A stretch of 64,000 nt of DNA, taken from positions 1 through 64,000 of the forward strand of contig NZ_VIRL01000015.1 in the NCBI RefSeq assembly GCF_006874465.1. Reading direction: 5' to 3'. The notes under the pieces were generated by a model. It saw nothing but the letters and a program-made list of their open reading frames with translations, was not told where the DNA came from and made no database searches. Of this stretch, positions 18,778 to 27,988 are shown piece by piece. Source of the stretch: Microbispora bryophytorum (lineage in GTDB: Bacteria; Actinomycetota; Actinomycetes; Streptosporangiales; Streptosporangiaceae). Every line of letters begins with the position of its first letter. Position 1 is the stretch's first letter. The position numbers and the translations under genes were made by a program.

Positions 18778-19947
18778 TCACGAGGTCGTGACGCCTCCCA
18801 CGCGACGTAGCGCCTCGGGCGTGAGGTCCTTGAGGGTGGGATATCCGTCGACGGCCATGATGAGGTCCGCTTCGGCCAGTATCGAGCGCAGCACGTGCAC
18901 GACACCGTCGACGCCGCCGACCGCCAGCGCGAACGCGTACGGGCGGCCGATCCCCACCGCGGTGGCGCCCAGCGCCAGCGCCTTGACGACGTCGGCGCCG
19001 CTGCGCACACCCGAGTCGAACAGGACCGGCAGCCCGTCGGCGGCCTCGACCACGCCGGGCAGGCACTCCAGGGCGGGCAGTCCTCCGTTGGCCTGCCGTC
19101 CCCCGTGGTTGGAACAGTAGACGGCGTCCACGCCGTGGTCCTTGGCGCGACGGACGTCCTCGGGGTGGCAGATGCCTTTGAGCATCAGCGGCAGTCTGGT
19201 CTGCGACCGCAGCCAGTCGAGGTCGTCCCACCTGAACGGTCCGCCGAAGATCGGGAATCTGCGCACGAACGCCTCGGTGGCGTCCTCGCCGGGTCGCAGT
19301 CCCCGCCGGAACACGGGGTCGCTGGTGTAGTTGCTCAGGCATCCGCTGGGCACCTGCGGATAGCTCGATGCGCGCAGGTCCCGGGGCCGCCAGCCGGTGA
19401 CCCAGGTGTCCAGGGTGACGGCGATGCCCGTGAACCCCACCGCCTCGGCGCGGTGCACCAGGCTCGCGGCCAGGTCCCGATCGGGCGGCGTGTAGAGCTG
19501 GAAGAAGCCGGGCGTGTCGCCGAGCGCCGCGGCCACGTCCTCCATCGGATCCGCGGAGAGGGTCGCCGCGAAGAACGGAACGTGCGTACGCGCGGAGGCT
19601 CGCGCGCACGCGAGGTCGCCGTGGCCGTCCTGGGCGCACACCCCGATCACTCCGATGGGCGCCATGAACACCGGCGAGGGCAGCCGCGTCCCGAACAACT
19701 CGATCGACATGTCGCGCTCGGCGGGAGCGACCAGCATGCGCGGATACAGGCCCCAGTGCGTGAACGCCTCGCAGTTGGCCCGCTGGGTGTGCTCGTCGCC
19801 GGCGCCGCCGGCCACGTATCCCCAGACCTTCGGCGGCATCGCGGCCGACGCCCGCTCTTCCAGCTCCGCGAAGGTCATCGGATAAGGCGGCTGATGGCCG
19901 GTCTGTCCCTGGGCGTACAGCTCGTCCTGATACTCCGCGAAACTCAT
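18778..19947 (-). CDS. FMN-dependent alpha-hydroxy-acid oxidase, lactate 2-monooxygenase-like
   Basis: 389 residues. The TIM-barrel FMN family is identified by the FMN-phosphate site (VLFDSGVRSGADVVKALALGA), the substrate/FMN Lys (LMLKGICHPEDV) and the active-site His/Arg in SNHGGRQANGG. The long N-terminus (YVAGGAGDEHTQRANCEAF) and overall size match actinobacterial lactate 2-monooxygenase-like proteins. It oxidises a small 2-hydroxy acid, probably lactate. No electron partner is needed. It is transcribed alone; its upstream neighbour ends with a hairpin. Confidence 0.88.
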   Translation of the reverse strand: MSFAEYQDELYAQGQTGHQPPYPMTFAELEERASAAMPPKVWGYVAGGAGDEHTQRANCEAFTHWGLYPRMLVAPAERDMSIELFGTRLPSPVFMAPIGVIGVCAQDGHGDLACARASARTHVPFFAATLSADPMEDVAAALGDTPGFFQLYTPPDRDLAASLVHRAEAVGFTGIAVTLDTWVTGWRPRDLRASSYPQVPSGCLSNYTSDPVFRRGLRPGEDATEAFVRRFPIFGGPFRWDDLDWLRSQTRLPLMLKGICHPEDVRRAKDHGVDAVYCSNHGGRQANGGLPALECLPGVVEAADGLPVLFDSGVRSGADVVKALALGATAVGIGRPYAFALAVGGVDGVVHVLRSILAEADLIMAVDGYPTLKDLTPEALRRVGGVTTS

Positions 19948-20072
19948 ACGTGCGCGTTACCCCTGGCCGGATGCACTACCCGAGCCGGGCGGCCAAGCGG
20001 CCTCCAAGTATGCGGAAAGGAGCCGGTGGCCCGTCCGCGGCGTCCGGCGCTGCCGTTCCAGCCGCCCGTCGC

Positions 20073-20106
20073 CCGCCCCGGGCAGCCCCGGGCAGCCCCG
20101 GGGCGG
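20073..20106 (-). terminator. Hairpin terminator at the end of the heptose/glycan operon
   Basis: CCGCCCCGGG (20073-20082) and CCCGGGGCGG (20097-20106) form a perfect 10-bp stem with a 14-base loop just downstream of the last gene of the leftward operon. The sequence is also a short tandem repeat (CCCCGGGCAG twice). Confidence 0.65.
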
Positions 20107-20114
20107 CGGACGCG

Positions 20115-21077
20115 TCAGGAGGCGGCCGAACAGGACGAGTTCAGCTCCTTGTCGAACCAGTCGATCGTGCGGCGCAGGCCGGTGACGGGATCGACGCGCG
20201 GACGCCAGCCGAGCCGCTCCTGCGCGAGCGAGGTGTCGGGACGGCGGACGGCGGGGTCGTCGACCGGCCGCTCGACGAACCGGATTGGGGAGGACGAGCC
20301 CGCCAGATCGCGGATCGTCTCCGCCAGCTCGGTCATCGACATCTCCGCCGGGTTGCCGATGTTCACCGGCCCGGCGAAGTCGCTCTCGGCCAGCGCGAGC
20401 ACGCCGTCGATCGTGTCGTCGACGTAGCAGATCGACCGCGTCTGGCTGCCGTCGCCGGTCACGGTGATCGGCTCGCCCAGCAGCGCCTGACGGATGAACG
20501 TGGGGATCGCCCGGCCGTCGTGGGGCCGCATTCGCGGGCCGTATGTGTTGAAGATCCGCACGATCGCGGTGTCGGCGCCCCGCGAGTCGCGGTAGGCCGT
20601 GGACAGCGACTCGGCGAACCGCTTGGCCTCGTCGTACACGCTGCGCGGCCCGACCGGGTTGACGTTGCCCCAGTACGTCTCCTTCTGCGGGTGCTCCAGC
20701 GGGTCGCCGTACACCTCGCTGGTGGAGGCGAGGACGAACCGCGCGCCCTTCTCGGCGGCGAGCCCGAGGGCGTGCAGCGTCCCCATGCTGCCGACCTTCA
20801 GCGTCTCGATCGGATGGCGCAGGTAGTCGGCGGGAGACGCGGCCGAGGCGAAGTGCAGCACCAGGTCGACCTGGCCCGGCACATGGACGAACCCGGTGAG
20901 GTCGCACTCCACCAGCCGGAAGGCCGGCCGCCCGATCAGATGCTCGACGTTGCGCGGCGACCCGGTCAGGAAGTTGTCCAGGCAGACGACCGCCGCACCA
21001 CGCTCCACCAACCGTTCGCACAGGTAGGAGCCGAGGAACCCGGCTCCCCCGGTGACCACGACACGGGATCCCTTCAC
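20115..21077 (-). CDS. NAD-dependent nucleotide-sugar epimerase/decarboxylase (UDP-glucuronate decarboxylase-like)
   Basis: 320 residues, extended SDR. The NAD motif (VVVTGGAGFLGSYLCERL), STSEVYGDP, catalytic Tyr/Lys in RSVYDEAKRFAE, and the RIFNTYGPRMRPHDGRAIPTF block typical of UDP-glucuronate decarboxylases/UDP-xylose synthases are present. It starts at GTG 21077, which overlaps the upstream stop by 4 bases (GTGA), so it is translationally coupled. It may supply a pentose, or act as the 6-epimerase missing from the heptose pathway; the sequence favours the decarboxylase group. Confidence 0.85.
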   Translation of the reverse strand: MKGSRVVVTGGAGFLGSYLCERLVERGAAVVCLDNFLTGSPRNVEHLIGRPAFRLVECDLTGFVHVPGQVDLVLHFASAASPADYLRHPIETLKVGSMGTLHALGLAAEKGARFVLASTSEVYGDPLEHPQKETYWGNVNPVGPRSVYDEAKRFAESLSTAYRDSRGADTAIVRIFNTYGPRMRPHDGRAIPTFIRQALLGEPITVTGDGSQTRSICYVDDTIDGVLALAESDFAGPVNIGNPAEMSMTELAETIRDLAGSSSPIRFVERPVDDPAVRRPDTSLAQERLGWRPRVDPVTGLRRTIDWFDKELNSSCSAAS

Positions 21078-22021
21078 CGCACTCCCACCCTTCGCAACCT
21101 TCCGACGGCGTCGAGCACCTCGGGCACCCCGATCTCGAGCAGCCCCTCCGACGGCCGGTCGCCGTGCGGGTCGCCCCTGCGCCCGGCCCACAACGCGATG
21201 TGCGGGCGGCCCGGCGGCGGCCCCCACAGGGCGGGCGGCACCGGGCCGTAAAGGATGACCGAGGGCGTGCCGACGGCGATGGCCAGATGCGACATGCCCG
21301 TGTCGCCGCAGACGACGAGCGCCGCGTGCGCCGTCAACGCGGCGAGCTCGGGCAGGTTCGTACGACCGGCCAGCACGGACTCCTCCGGCAGACCGGCGAG
21401 CACGGCGACGTGCCGGGCCAGCGCGATCTCGGTCATGCCGCCGGTGACGACGACCCGGTGGCCCTGGCCGGCCAGTTCCGCGGCCACCTGGGCGAAGCGG
21501 TCCGGCGGCCACTGCCGTGCCCGGAACGCCGCCCCCGGGTGGATGATCACCTCGCCGCCGGCGAGCGGGCTCGGCCCCGGGTCGCGCAGCGCGAGGTCCT
21601 CCGGGTCGGCCGGGACGCCGTACCACTCCAGCAGGGCGCACCACCGCCGCCTCTCGTGCGTCTCCGGCTCCCAGGACGGCCCGTCCGGGCCCGGCACCAG
21701 GTGGTGGGCGTGCGTGAGCATGCGGCCCGGCCGGGTGCGGCGCAGCGCCTGGATGCTCTCCGGGCCGCTGCCGTGCAGGTTGACCGCGACGTCCGGCGAC
21801 TCGTACGGCACGGGCCCCGGCCCGGACACGTCGAGCAGCTCGTCGACGCCGCCGATCAGCGGCAGCAGCCCGCCCAGGTAAGCAGGGGCGGCCAGCACCA
21901 AATGGTGCTCCGGGTGCGCCCGCCGCAGCGCCCGCAGCGCGGGCACCGAGGTCAGCAGGTCGCCGAGCCCGAGCCCGCGCAGGGCGAGCAGGACCGGTCT
22001 TCGCGGATCTTCTAGGGCCAT
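21074..22021 (-). CDS. Glycosyltransferase family 9 (ADP-heptose heptosyltransferase-like) protein
   Basis: 315 residues. Family-9 signatures are visible: N-terminal LLALRGLGLGDLLTSVPALRAL, GEVIIHPGAAFRARQWPPDRFA, and VCGDTGMSHLAIAVGTPSVILYGP. In Gram-negatives these enzymes add heptose to lipopolysaccharide; here the acceptor must be a different surface glycan or a metabolite. Its start overlaps the SDR stop by 10 bases and its stop overlaps the epimerase start by 4, so it is inside one coupled operon. Confidence 0.87.
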   Translation of the reverse strand: MALEDPRRPVLLALRGLGLGDLLTSVPALRALRRAHPEHHLVLAAPAYLGGLLPLIGGVDELLDVSGPGPVPYESPDVAVNLHGSGPESIQALRRTRPGRMLTHAHHLVPGPDGPSWEPETHERRRWCALLEWYGVPADPEDLALRDPGPSPLAGGEVIIHPGAAFRARQWPPDRFAQVAAELAGQGHRVVVTGGMTEIALARHVAVLAGLPEESVLAGRTNLPELAALTAHAALVVCGDTGMSHLAIAVGTPSVILYGPVPPALWGPPPGRPHIALWAGRRGDPHGDRPSEGLLEIGVPEVLDAVGRLRRVGVR

Positions 22022-22692
22022 GACGTCTCCGTGGAGGCGCACACGACGAGCTCCCTGACCTCGCAGTCCCGCGGCTGGCCGAGCGCGAACAGGATCGCCG
22101 AGGCGACGTCCTCCGGCTGGTTCAGCCGGGCGTCGGGGCCGGGCTTGTACTGGTCGGGGCGGTCGTCGAAGAAGTTCGTCCGCATGCCGCCGGGGATCAG
22201 CAGGGTCACTCCCACCTGCCCGGCCAGCTCGGCCGCCAGGGCCCGGGTGAAGCCCACGACGCCGAACTTCGAGGCGCAGTAGGCCGTCGCGTCGCCGAGC
22301 GCGCGCACCCCGAGCGTGGAGGCGACGGTGACGACCCTGCCTCCCGACTCGCGCAGATGCGGCAGGGCCGCCCGGACCACCGCGGCGGTCCCGAGCAGGT
22401 TGACCCCGATCACCCGTTCCCACTGCTCGGCGGCCACGTCCTCCAGCCGTCCGCAGGCGTCTATGCCCGCCGCCGTCACGACGCCGTCGAGCCCGCCCGC
22501 CCGGTCGGCGAGCTCGCGCACGGCCCGCTCGGCCTGCTCACGGTCGGCCAGGTCGGCCCGGACGTGGTCGAACCCGCCGTCCGGCTCGTTCACGTCCACG
22601 ACCAGCGGACGTCCGCCCGCCTTGGCGACCGCCGTGGCGGTGGCCCGGCCCAGGCCGGACGCGCCACCGGTGATCAGTACGTTTCCCACCAT
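22012..22692 (-). CDS. Short-chain dehydrogenase/reductase
   Basis: 226 residues, classical SDR: TGGASGLGRATATAVA cofactor loop, the NAAG-like TAAGIDACG, catalytic Ser in VASTLGVRALGD and YxxxK in AYCASKFGVV. The likely job is oxidation or reduction of a sugar intermediate or lipid-linked precursor in the surrounding glycan locus. It follows HldE by 31 bases. Confidence 0.85.
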   Translation of the reverse strand: MVGNVLITGGASGLGRATATAVAKAGGRPLVVDVNEPDGGFDHVRADLADREQAERAVRELADRAGGLDGVVTAAGIDACGRLEDVAAEQWERVIGVNLLGTAAVVRAALPHLRESGGRVVTVASTLGVRALGDATAYCASKFGVVGFTRALAAELAGQVGVTLLIPGGMRTNFFDDRPDQYKPGPDARLNQPEDVASAILFALGQPRDCEVRELVVCASTETSWP

Positions 22693-22723
22693 TGAGGTCG
22701 ATCCCTTCGATAGGCGGCCGATG

Positions 22724-24121
22724 TCACGAAGCGGCTCGGGCGGCGGCGATCAGGCCGGTGGTGGAGTAGCCCGGCACGGTCGGCAGGATGACGACCTCCC
22801 CGCCGGCCCGGCGCACGGCCTCGGCCTCCGGCATCGACCGCTCGTCGTAGTCGCCGCCCTTCACCCACACGTCGGGGCACAGGCGCTCGATGACCCGCGA
22901 CGGCGTGTCCTCGCCGAAGACCGTCACCGCGTCCACGCAGCCGAGCGCGCGCAGCACCTCGACCCGGTCGCGCTCGCTCACCAGCGGCCTGCCCGGCCCC
23001 TTGAGCCGCCGGATCGAGTCGTCGGAGTTCACACAGACCACCAGGGCGTCGCCTAACGCCCGGGCCCGCCGCAGCAGGCTCACATGCCCGGCGTGCAGCA
23101 GGTCGAAACATCCGCCGGTCGCGATCAGGCGGCCTCCTGCGGCGCGCACGGCGGCGGCCACCTCGAAGCCGGACGCGCCGGGCGCGAACGGCGCCGGCGA
23201 CTCCCCGGCGGGACAGTGCCGGTCGGGATGGTGCAGGCGCAGCGCGGCGGCCCCGCCCTCCGCCACGAACCTGGTGGCCTCGCCGACCGCGCGGGCGACG
23301 GCGTCCTCCGTGGACGCGCCGTCCGCCAGTGCGAGCGCCGCCGCCGCCGCGAAGCGGTCGCCCGCGCCGCAGGCGTCCGGGCCGGACGCGACGTGCGGGA
23401 CGGGGACCGGTCCGAACCTGCCGCCGCGGCGGGCCAGCATCGCGCCGCGCTCCCCCAGGGTGATCGCGACGGCCTCGGCGTCGAGGTCTCGCACCAGCCT
23501 GCGGGCGGTGCGCTCCGGTGAGACGTACGGCTCCTCGCACATGCCGCGCGACTCGGCCTCGCTGGGCGTGACCAGCGCGCATCCCGGCACGGGCAGCGAA
23601 CCCCGGGGATGGGGGTCCCAGACCAGCGGCACGTCGAGGCCGCGCAGCGGCTCGCGCAGCAGGTCGGCCACGCCGCGCCCGTAGTCGGCGACCAGGACCG
23701 CGCTCGCCGCGCCGAGGGCGTCGGCCGCGCGGGCGAACGCGGAGGCGGAGGCCACCTGGCCGGGCCGCCCCATCGCCCGCCCGTCGCCGGTGTCGATCCT
23801 GACCAGCGTCTGCCCGCGGGCGCGGACCCGCGTCTTGCGCACGGTCGTGCCGCGCAGCGGCAGCCGCACGATCTCGACGTAGGGCGACAGCAGACCCTCC
23901 AGGCAGCGGCCGGAGGGGTCGTCGCCCAGGGCGGTGATCAGCACCACCCGCGTGCCGTCGCGGGCGGCCAGCAGCGCCGCGAGCCCCGCGCCGCCAGGAC
24001 GGCGGTGCTCCGCCCGCCCATCCACGACGGGGACGGGGGCGTCGGGGGCCAGCCGGTCGGCGGTGCCCTCGACGTCGACGTCGAGCAGGGAGTCTCCGAC
24101 GATGACGAGTGGTCCGCTCAC
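22724..24121 (-). CDS. hldE: Bifunctional D-beta-heptose 7-phosphate kinase / heptose 1-phosphate adenylyltransferase
   Basis: 465 residues, fused as in HldE. Residues 1-~310 form a PfkB/ribokinase-like kinase (VIVGDSLLDVDVEGTADRL at the start; catalytic GPDACGAGDRFAAAAALAL). Residues ~330-465 form the nucleotidyltransferase (ATGGCFDLLHAGHVSLLRRAR with the HxGH motif, then VKGGDYDERSMPEAE). The enzyme phosphorylates heptose 7-phosphate at C1 and, after GmhB, couples it to ADP. The stop-to-start order with gmhA overlaps by 4 bases. The pathway is unusual in Gram-positive bacteria. Confidence 0.9.
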   Translation of the reverse strand: MSGPLVIVGDSLLDVDVEGTADRLAPDAPVPVVDGRAEHRRPGGAGLAALLAARDGTRVVLITALGDDPSGRCLEGLLSPYVEIVRLPLRGTTVRKTRVRARGQTLVRIDTGDGRAMGRPGQVASASAFARAADALGAASAVLVADYGRGVADLLREPLRGLDVPLVWDPHPRGSLPVPGCALVTPSEAESRGMCEEPYVSPERTARRLVRDLDAEAVAITLGERGAMLARRGGRFGPVPVPHVASGPDACGAGDRFAAAAALALADGASTEDAVARAVGEATRFVAEGGAAALRLHHPDRHCPAGESPAPFAPGASGFEVAAAVRAAGGRLIATGGCFDLLHAGHVSLLRRARALGDALVVCVNSDDSIRRLKGPGRPLVSERDRVEVLRALGCVDAVTVFGEDTPSRVIERLCPDVWVKGGDYDERSMPEAEAVRRAGGEVVILPTVPGYSTTGLIAAARAAS

Positions 24122-24669
24122 GCGACAGCCTTCTCGATCACGTCACAGAGCATGTGGATCACCGTGAGATGCACCTCCTGGATGGTCGCGGTGTCGTCCG
24201 CGGGCACGGTCAGGGCCTCGTCGCACAGCTCGGCGAGTGGGTTCGGCCCGGGGCCGGTCAGCGCCCAGGTCGTCAGGCCGCACTCGCGGCCGGCCTCGGC
24301 CGCCTCGGTCACGTTGCGGCTCGTCCCGCTGGTGGACAGGCACATCAGCACGTCGCCGGGGCGGCCGTGCGCCCGCACCTGCCGCGCGTACAGCTCGGCG
24401 ATGCCGAAGTCGTTGCCGATGGCGGTCAGCGACGAGGTGTCGGCGTGCAGCGGGATCGCGGCGTACGGCCGCCGGTCGACGCGGTAGCGCCCGACCAGCT
24501 CCGCGGTCAGGTGCTGCGCCTCGGCGGCGGAACCGCCGTTGCCGCAGGCGAGCAGCCGTCCGCCGCCGCTCAGCACGGCCGCGAGCTTGTAGCCCCAGGC
24601 GTGGATCTTGGGCGTCTCCGGGTCCACCGCCGTCAGCGCGGTGCTCAGCCGGGCCAGATGAGGATGCAT
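24118..24669 (-). CDS. gmhA: Sedoheptulose 7-phosphate isomerase (SIS domain)
   Basis: 183 residues, the typical size of GmhA. SIS-domain signatures are LLACGNGGSAAEAQHLTAEL, the SSLTAIGNDFG loop, and the phosphate-binding LSTSGTSRNV; the C-terminal EVHLTVIHMLCDVIE helix carries the catalytic His found in GmhA. It converts sedoheptulose 7-phosphate into D-glycero-D-manno-heptose 7-phosphate, feeding HldE encoded directly downstream. Confidence 0.92.
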   Translation of the reverse strand: MHPHLARLSTALTAVDPETPKIHAWGYKLAAVLSGGGRLLACGNGGSAAEAQHLTAELVGRYRVDRRPYAAIPLHADTSSLTAIGNDFGIAELYARQVRAHGRPGDVLMCLSTSGTSRNVTEAAEAGRECGLTTWALTGPGPNPLAELCDEALTVPADDTATIQEVHLTVIHMLCDVIEKAVA

Positions 24670-24672
24670 CGC

Positions 24673-25866
24673 TCAGCCTCCCGCGGCGGCGAGGGCGCCC
24701 AGGCGCCCGCCGGTCAGGTTCCGGAACACGGACTCGGTCTGCTCGGCGATCCTGGGCCAGCCGTAGCGGGCGCGGGCCCGCCGGGCCCCTGCGGCCGACA
24801 GCGCCGCCCGCAGGCCGGGCCGGACCAGCAGATCGCAGAGCGCGCGGGACAGCGCGCTCGGCCGCCGGGGCGGCACGAGCACGCCGCATCCCGCGACGGT
24901 GTCGAGGTGGCCGCCGACCGCCGAGGCGACCACCGGCACCCCGCAGGCCAGGGCCTCCAGCGGCACTATGCCGAACGGCTCGTACCACGGGACGGTCACC
25001 AGGACGTCCGCGGAGCGCATGAGGGCGGGCACCTCGGCCCGGCTCACGCTGCCGATCAGCCGGACCCGGTCGCCGAGGCCGAGGCCGTCGGCCAGCGTGC
25101 GCAGCCGCGTCCCCTCCTCGTCGCCCGGGTCGCCGCCCGCGATCACGAGCTCGGCGCCGGGCACCTGCCGCATCGCGCGCACGACGGTGTCCACCCCTTT
25201 GCGCGGCACCATGCGGCCGATGCTCAGCACCCGGAGCCGGTCGCCGCGCGGGGCGGCCGGGCCGTCCGGGTGGAACAGGCCGAGGTCGACGCCACACGGC
25301 ACGACCGCGATCCGGTCGCGCGGCACGCCCATCGCGACGAGTTCGCCCACCTCGTCGGAGCAGGTCGCGATGACCGCGACCGCCCGGCGGCCGATGTCGC
25401 GCTCGATCGCGAGCCGGCTCGGCGGGCTGGTGTCGGCCTCGCCCTGCCAGCGCCGCTTCACGGTGCCGAGCGCGTGGTAGGTCTGCACGACCGGTATCCG
25501 CAGAGGCTCCGCCGCCGTCAGTGTGGCCAGCCCGCTCATCCAGAAGTGCGCGTGCGCCACGTCGGGCGGCTCTGCCTTCCACCTGCGGGCCAGGTGCTCC
25601 CCGAACTCGGGCATGTGCGGCAGCAGCTCGTCCTTGGGCAGCGGCTCGGCCGGTCCGGCCGGCACGTGCTCGACGGTGACGCCGGGCGCCATGGGCACGG
25701 TGTCCAACTGGCCGGGGGAGGTCCGCCGCGTGTGCACGACGACCTCGTTGCCCCGTTCGGCCAGGGCCAGGGCCAGCGCCGCGACGTGCACGTTCTGCCC
25801 GCCGGCGTCCACACCGCCGAGGGTCGCCAGCGGGCTGGCGTGCTCCGACACCAGGGCGATCCTCAT
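24673..25866 (-). CDS. Glycosyltransferase family 4
   Basis: 397 residues with the GT-B fold. The N-terminal part has ISEHASPLATLGGVDAGGQNVHVAAL-like sequence (a glycine-rich acceptor loop as in MshA and sucrose-phosphate synthases). The C-terminal donor domain has LSIGRMVPRKGVDTVV and the EX7E motif in YEPFGIVPLEALACG. The nucleotide-sugar donor is not identifiable; ADP-heptose is plausible from context. ATG 25866 overlaps the upstream stop (ATGA). Confidence 0.88.
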   Translation of the reverse strand: MRIALVSEHASPLATLGGVDAGGQNVHVAALALALAERGNEVVVHTRRTSPGQLDTVPMAPGVTVEHVPAGPAEPLPKDELLPHMPEFGEHLARRWKAEPPDVAHAHFWMSGLATLTAAEPLRIPVVQTYHALGTVKRRWQGEADTSPPSRLAIERDIGRRAVAVIATCSDEVGELVAMGVPRDRIAVVPCGVDLGLFHPDGPAAPRGDRLRVLSIGRMVPRKGVDTVVRAMRQVPGAELVIAGGDPGDEEGTRLRTLADGLGLGDRVRLIGSVSRAEVPALMRSADVLVTVPWYEPFGIVPLEALACGVPVVASAVGGHLDTVAGCGVLVPPRRPSALSRALCDLLVRPGLRAALSAAGARRARARYGWPRIAEQTESVFRNLTGGRLGALAAAGG

Positions 25867-26957
25867 GGCACCCTCTCCTTCACCGCCTCTTCGGCCGGGA
25901 TGAGGCGGCGCACCGCGTCGACCACCTGCTCGCCGCCGATCGAAGTCAGGCACGGGTGACCGGGCAGGGGGCAGATCCTCGCCCTGCTCCCCCGGCAGGG
26001 GGCGCCCTGGTCGCCGAGCACCACCGTGGGCACGCCGTACGGCGCCCAGCGGGCGGCGGGCACGACCGGCGCGAACAGGCTGACCACGGGCGTGCCGACG
26101 GCGGCCGCGAGGTGGGCCGGGCCGGTGTTGGCGGCGACCACCGCCGACGCCCCGGCGAGCACGGCGGCGAGCTCGGCGAACGTGGTCGCCCCGCCCAGAT
26201 CGAGCGGGAAACCGGGGCCGAGAGGGTAACCGGAGCCGAGCGCCGGCCCTGAGACGAGCTCCGGCCCTGAGACGAGCGCGGTCAGCGCCCGCTCGCCCGG
26301 ACTGCCGGTGACGACGACCCGCTCGCCGGCGGCCAGCAGCGCCTCGACCGCCTCCGCCCACCTCTCGGCGGGCCACGCCCTGGCCGGCGCGGTCGTGCCG
26401 GGATGCACCACCACGTAGCCGGGCGGACCGGTGAGGTGCTCCACGTCCGGCAGCGGGCCGCGCACGGCGAGCCGCCCGTCGTCGCCCGGCGGGAGGTCGA
26501 AACCGGCGGCGCGGGCGAGGCCGAGCATGCGCTCCGGCTCGGGGACGTCCACGCTCTCGTCCACGACGTGACGCACGTCGAGCAGGGAGCCGGGGTAGTC
26601 CTCGCTGATCGCGGCGATCCGCGGCACTCCGGCCAGCCGCAGCAGCAGGGCCGCCGGCAGCGCCGACTGGTGGAAGGACGTGAAGACGACGGCCACGTCC
26701 GGGCCGACGGCGCGGACCTGCTCCACCAGGCGGGCCGCGTGCTCGGAGGTCATCGGGACCGGCTCGGGGTCGATCCACGGGGCGCGCCACTCCAGGACGC
26801 GGTCGACGCCGGGAAGCAGTTCGGCCGCGGCCCTGCCGTGCGGGCCGGCGAGCATCACGACCTCCCGCGCCCCGGCGGCGACGGCGCGCACGGCGGGCCC
26901 CGCGAGCAGCACGTCGCCCGCGTTGTCGGGCCGGACCACCAGAGCGGTCCCGATCAC
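25863..26957 (-). CDS. Second glycosyltransferase family 9 (heptosyltransferase-like) protein
   Basis: 364 residues. It starts at GTG 26957 (VIGTALVVRPDNAGDVLLAGPAVRA). The family-9 signatures YVVVHPGTTAPARAWPAERWAEA and ANTGPAHLAAAVGTPVVSLFAPVVPAARW are intact. An internal low-complexity stretch (SGPELVSGPALGSGYPLGPG) expands the linker. With the other GT9 protein this gives two predicted heptosyltransferases in one operon, suggesting at least two heptose additions. It overlaps both neighbours by 4 bases. Confidence 0.87.
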   Translation of the reverse strand: MIGTALVVRPDNAGDVLLAGPAVRAVAAGAREVVMLAGPHGRAAAELLPGVDRVLEWRAPWIDPEPVPMTSEHAARLVEQVRAVGPDVAVVFTSFHQSALPAALLLRLAGVPRIAAISEDYPGSLLDVRHVVDESVDVPEPERMLGLARAAGFDLPPGDDGRLAVRGPLPDVEHLTGPPGYVVVHPGTTAPARAWPAERWAEAVEALLAAGERVVVTGSPGERALTALVSGPELVSGPALGSGYPLGPGFPLDLGGATTFAELAAVLAGASAVVAANTGPAHLAAAVGTPVVSLFAPVVPAARWAPYGVPTVVLGDQGAPCRGSRARICPLPGHPCLTSIGGEQVVDAVRRLIPAEEAVKERVP

Positions 26958-27988
26958 GAGCGCCTCCCCGTCGTGCCCGTCCGCACCCTCGCCTCTCCTG
27001 CGATCCGCTGCGCGCAGGCCACCGGAGGGATGACCACGCTGGTCACGGCCATCCGCACGATCTCCTCCGGCGTACGCGGGCCCGGGGCGATGCGGGCGCG
27101 GGCGAACTCGGCCGTGAGGCCGAGCCACGCCAGCCCGGCCGCGGCGGCGAGCCGCCTGCGGCGACCCCCGGTGGCGGCGAGCGTGAGCGCGAGCAGGCCC
27201 ATGCCGGTGGTGAGGGCGTGCCGCCTGAGCCTGCCCGGGTGGCCGCCGATGATCACCCGCCAGTCGGGGCCGTGCACGTGCCGCATGAGCGCGTCGGACG
27301 CGTTGCCGCGCTGGAGGCGCACGCTCGACCAGAAGCCGTCGTCGCGCACCGGGTGGCGGGTCAGCCGCTCCCCCTTGACCAGCGAGAACCCCGCGCGCTC
27401 GACCCGCAGCGCGAGATCGGCGTCCTCGCGATACGCCCCAGGGAAGCGCTCGTCGAACCCGCCGCTCGTCTCCAGGGCGGTCCTGCGATACGCCATGTCG
27501 GCGGTGATCCAGTGCGCGCCGGCCAGGCCGGCGGTGTTGCGCTCGGCGTCGGTCGGGCGGCGGTCCGCGGGCAGCGGCACCTCCAGCCGTCCCTGGCTCC
27601 CGCCGACGTTGTCCGGCAGGCGGGCGAGGTCGTCCGTCAGCGCGCGCGCCCAGCCGGGGCCCGGCACCACGTCGTCGTCGAGGAACACCACCCACGGCGT
27701 CGTCGCGGCCCGCCATCCGGCGTTGCGCGCGGCGGCCGGGCCGCGCCCGCCCGACCTGAGCACGCGCACGCGGCCGGGCACCGTCAGCGGCTCCAGGCTC
27801 TCGCCCGGCCGGTCGTCCACCACGATCACCTCGGGCCCGTGACCATGAACGCGGCCGACGGCGGCGAGTGTGGCGGCCAGGCTCGGCCGGCCGATCGTCG
27901 GGATCACGACCGTGACGGCCGGTCCCGTCTCTCGGTGCGGCTCCCCGGGGGAAGCCGCGTTCGTCTCCCGGGTCATCTCAGTCGTCAT
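26954..27988 (-). CDS. Glycosyltransferase family 2
   Basis: 344 residues, GT-A fold: VTVVIPTIGRPSLAATLAAV, nucleotide-binding EVIVVDDRPG, and metal-binding FLDDDVVPG. The ED pair of the active site is in YREDADLALRVERAG. The C-terminal third contains hydrophobic stretches (MGLLALTLAATGG, LAAAAGLAWLGLTAEF) that may attach it to the membrane. It is coupled by ATGA overlaps on both sides. Confidence 0.87.
   Translation of the reverse strand: MTTEMTRETNAASPGEPHRETGPAVTVVIPTIGRPSLAATLAAVGRVHGHGPEVIVVDDRPGESLEPLTVPGRVRVLRSGGRGPAAARNAGWRAATTPWVVFLDDDVVPGPGWARALTDDLARLPDNVGGSQGRLEVPLPADRRPTDAERNTAGLAGAHWITADMAYRRTALETSGGFDERFPGAYREDADLALRVERAGFSLVKGERLTRHPVRDDGFWSSVRLQRGNASDALMRHVHGPDWRVIIGGHPGRLRRHALTTGMGLLALTLAATGGRRRRLAAAAGLAWLGLTAEFARARIAPGPRTPEEIVRMAVTSVVIPPVACAQRIAGEARVRTGTTGRRS

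Noticed and set aside
20115-20120. Treating the NAD-dependent epimerase as HldD (ADP-heptose 6-epimerase)
   Set aside because: The MRPHDGRAIPTF and STSEVYGDP blocks fit UDP-glucuronate decarboxylase-type enzymes better; HldD activity was kept only as an alternative.
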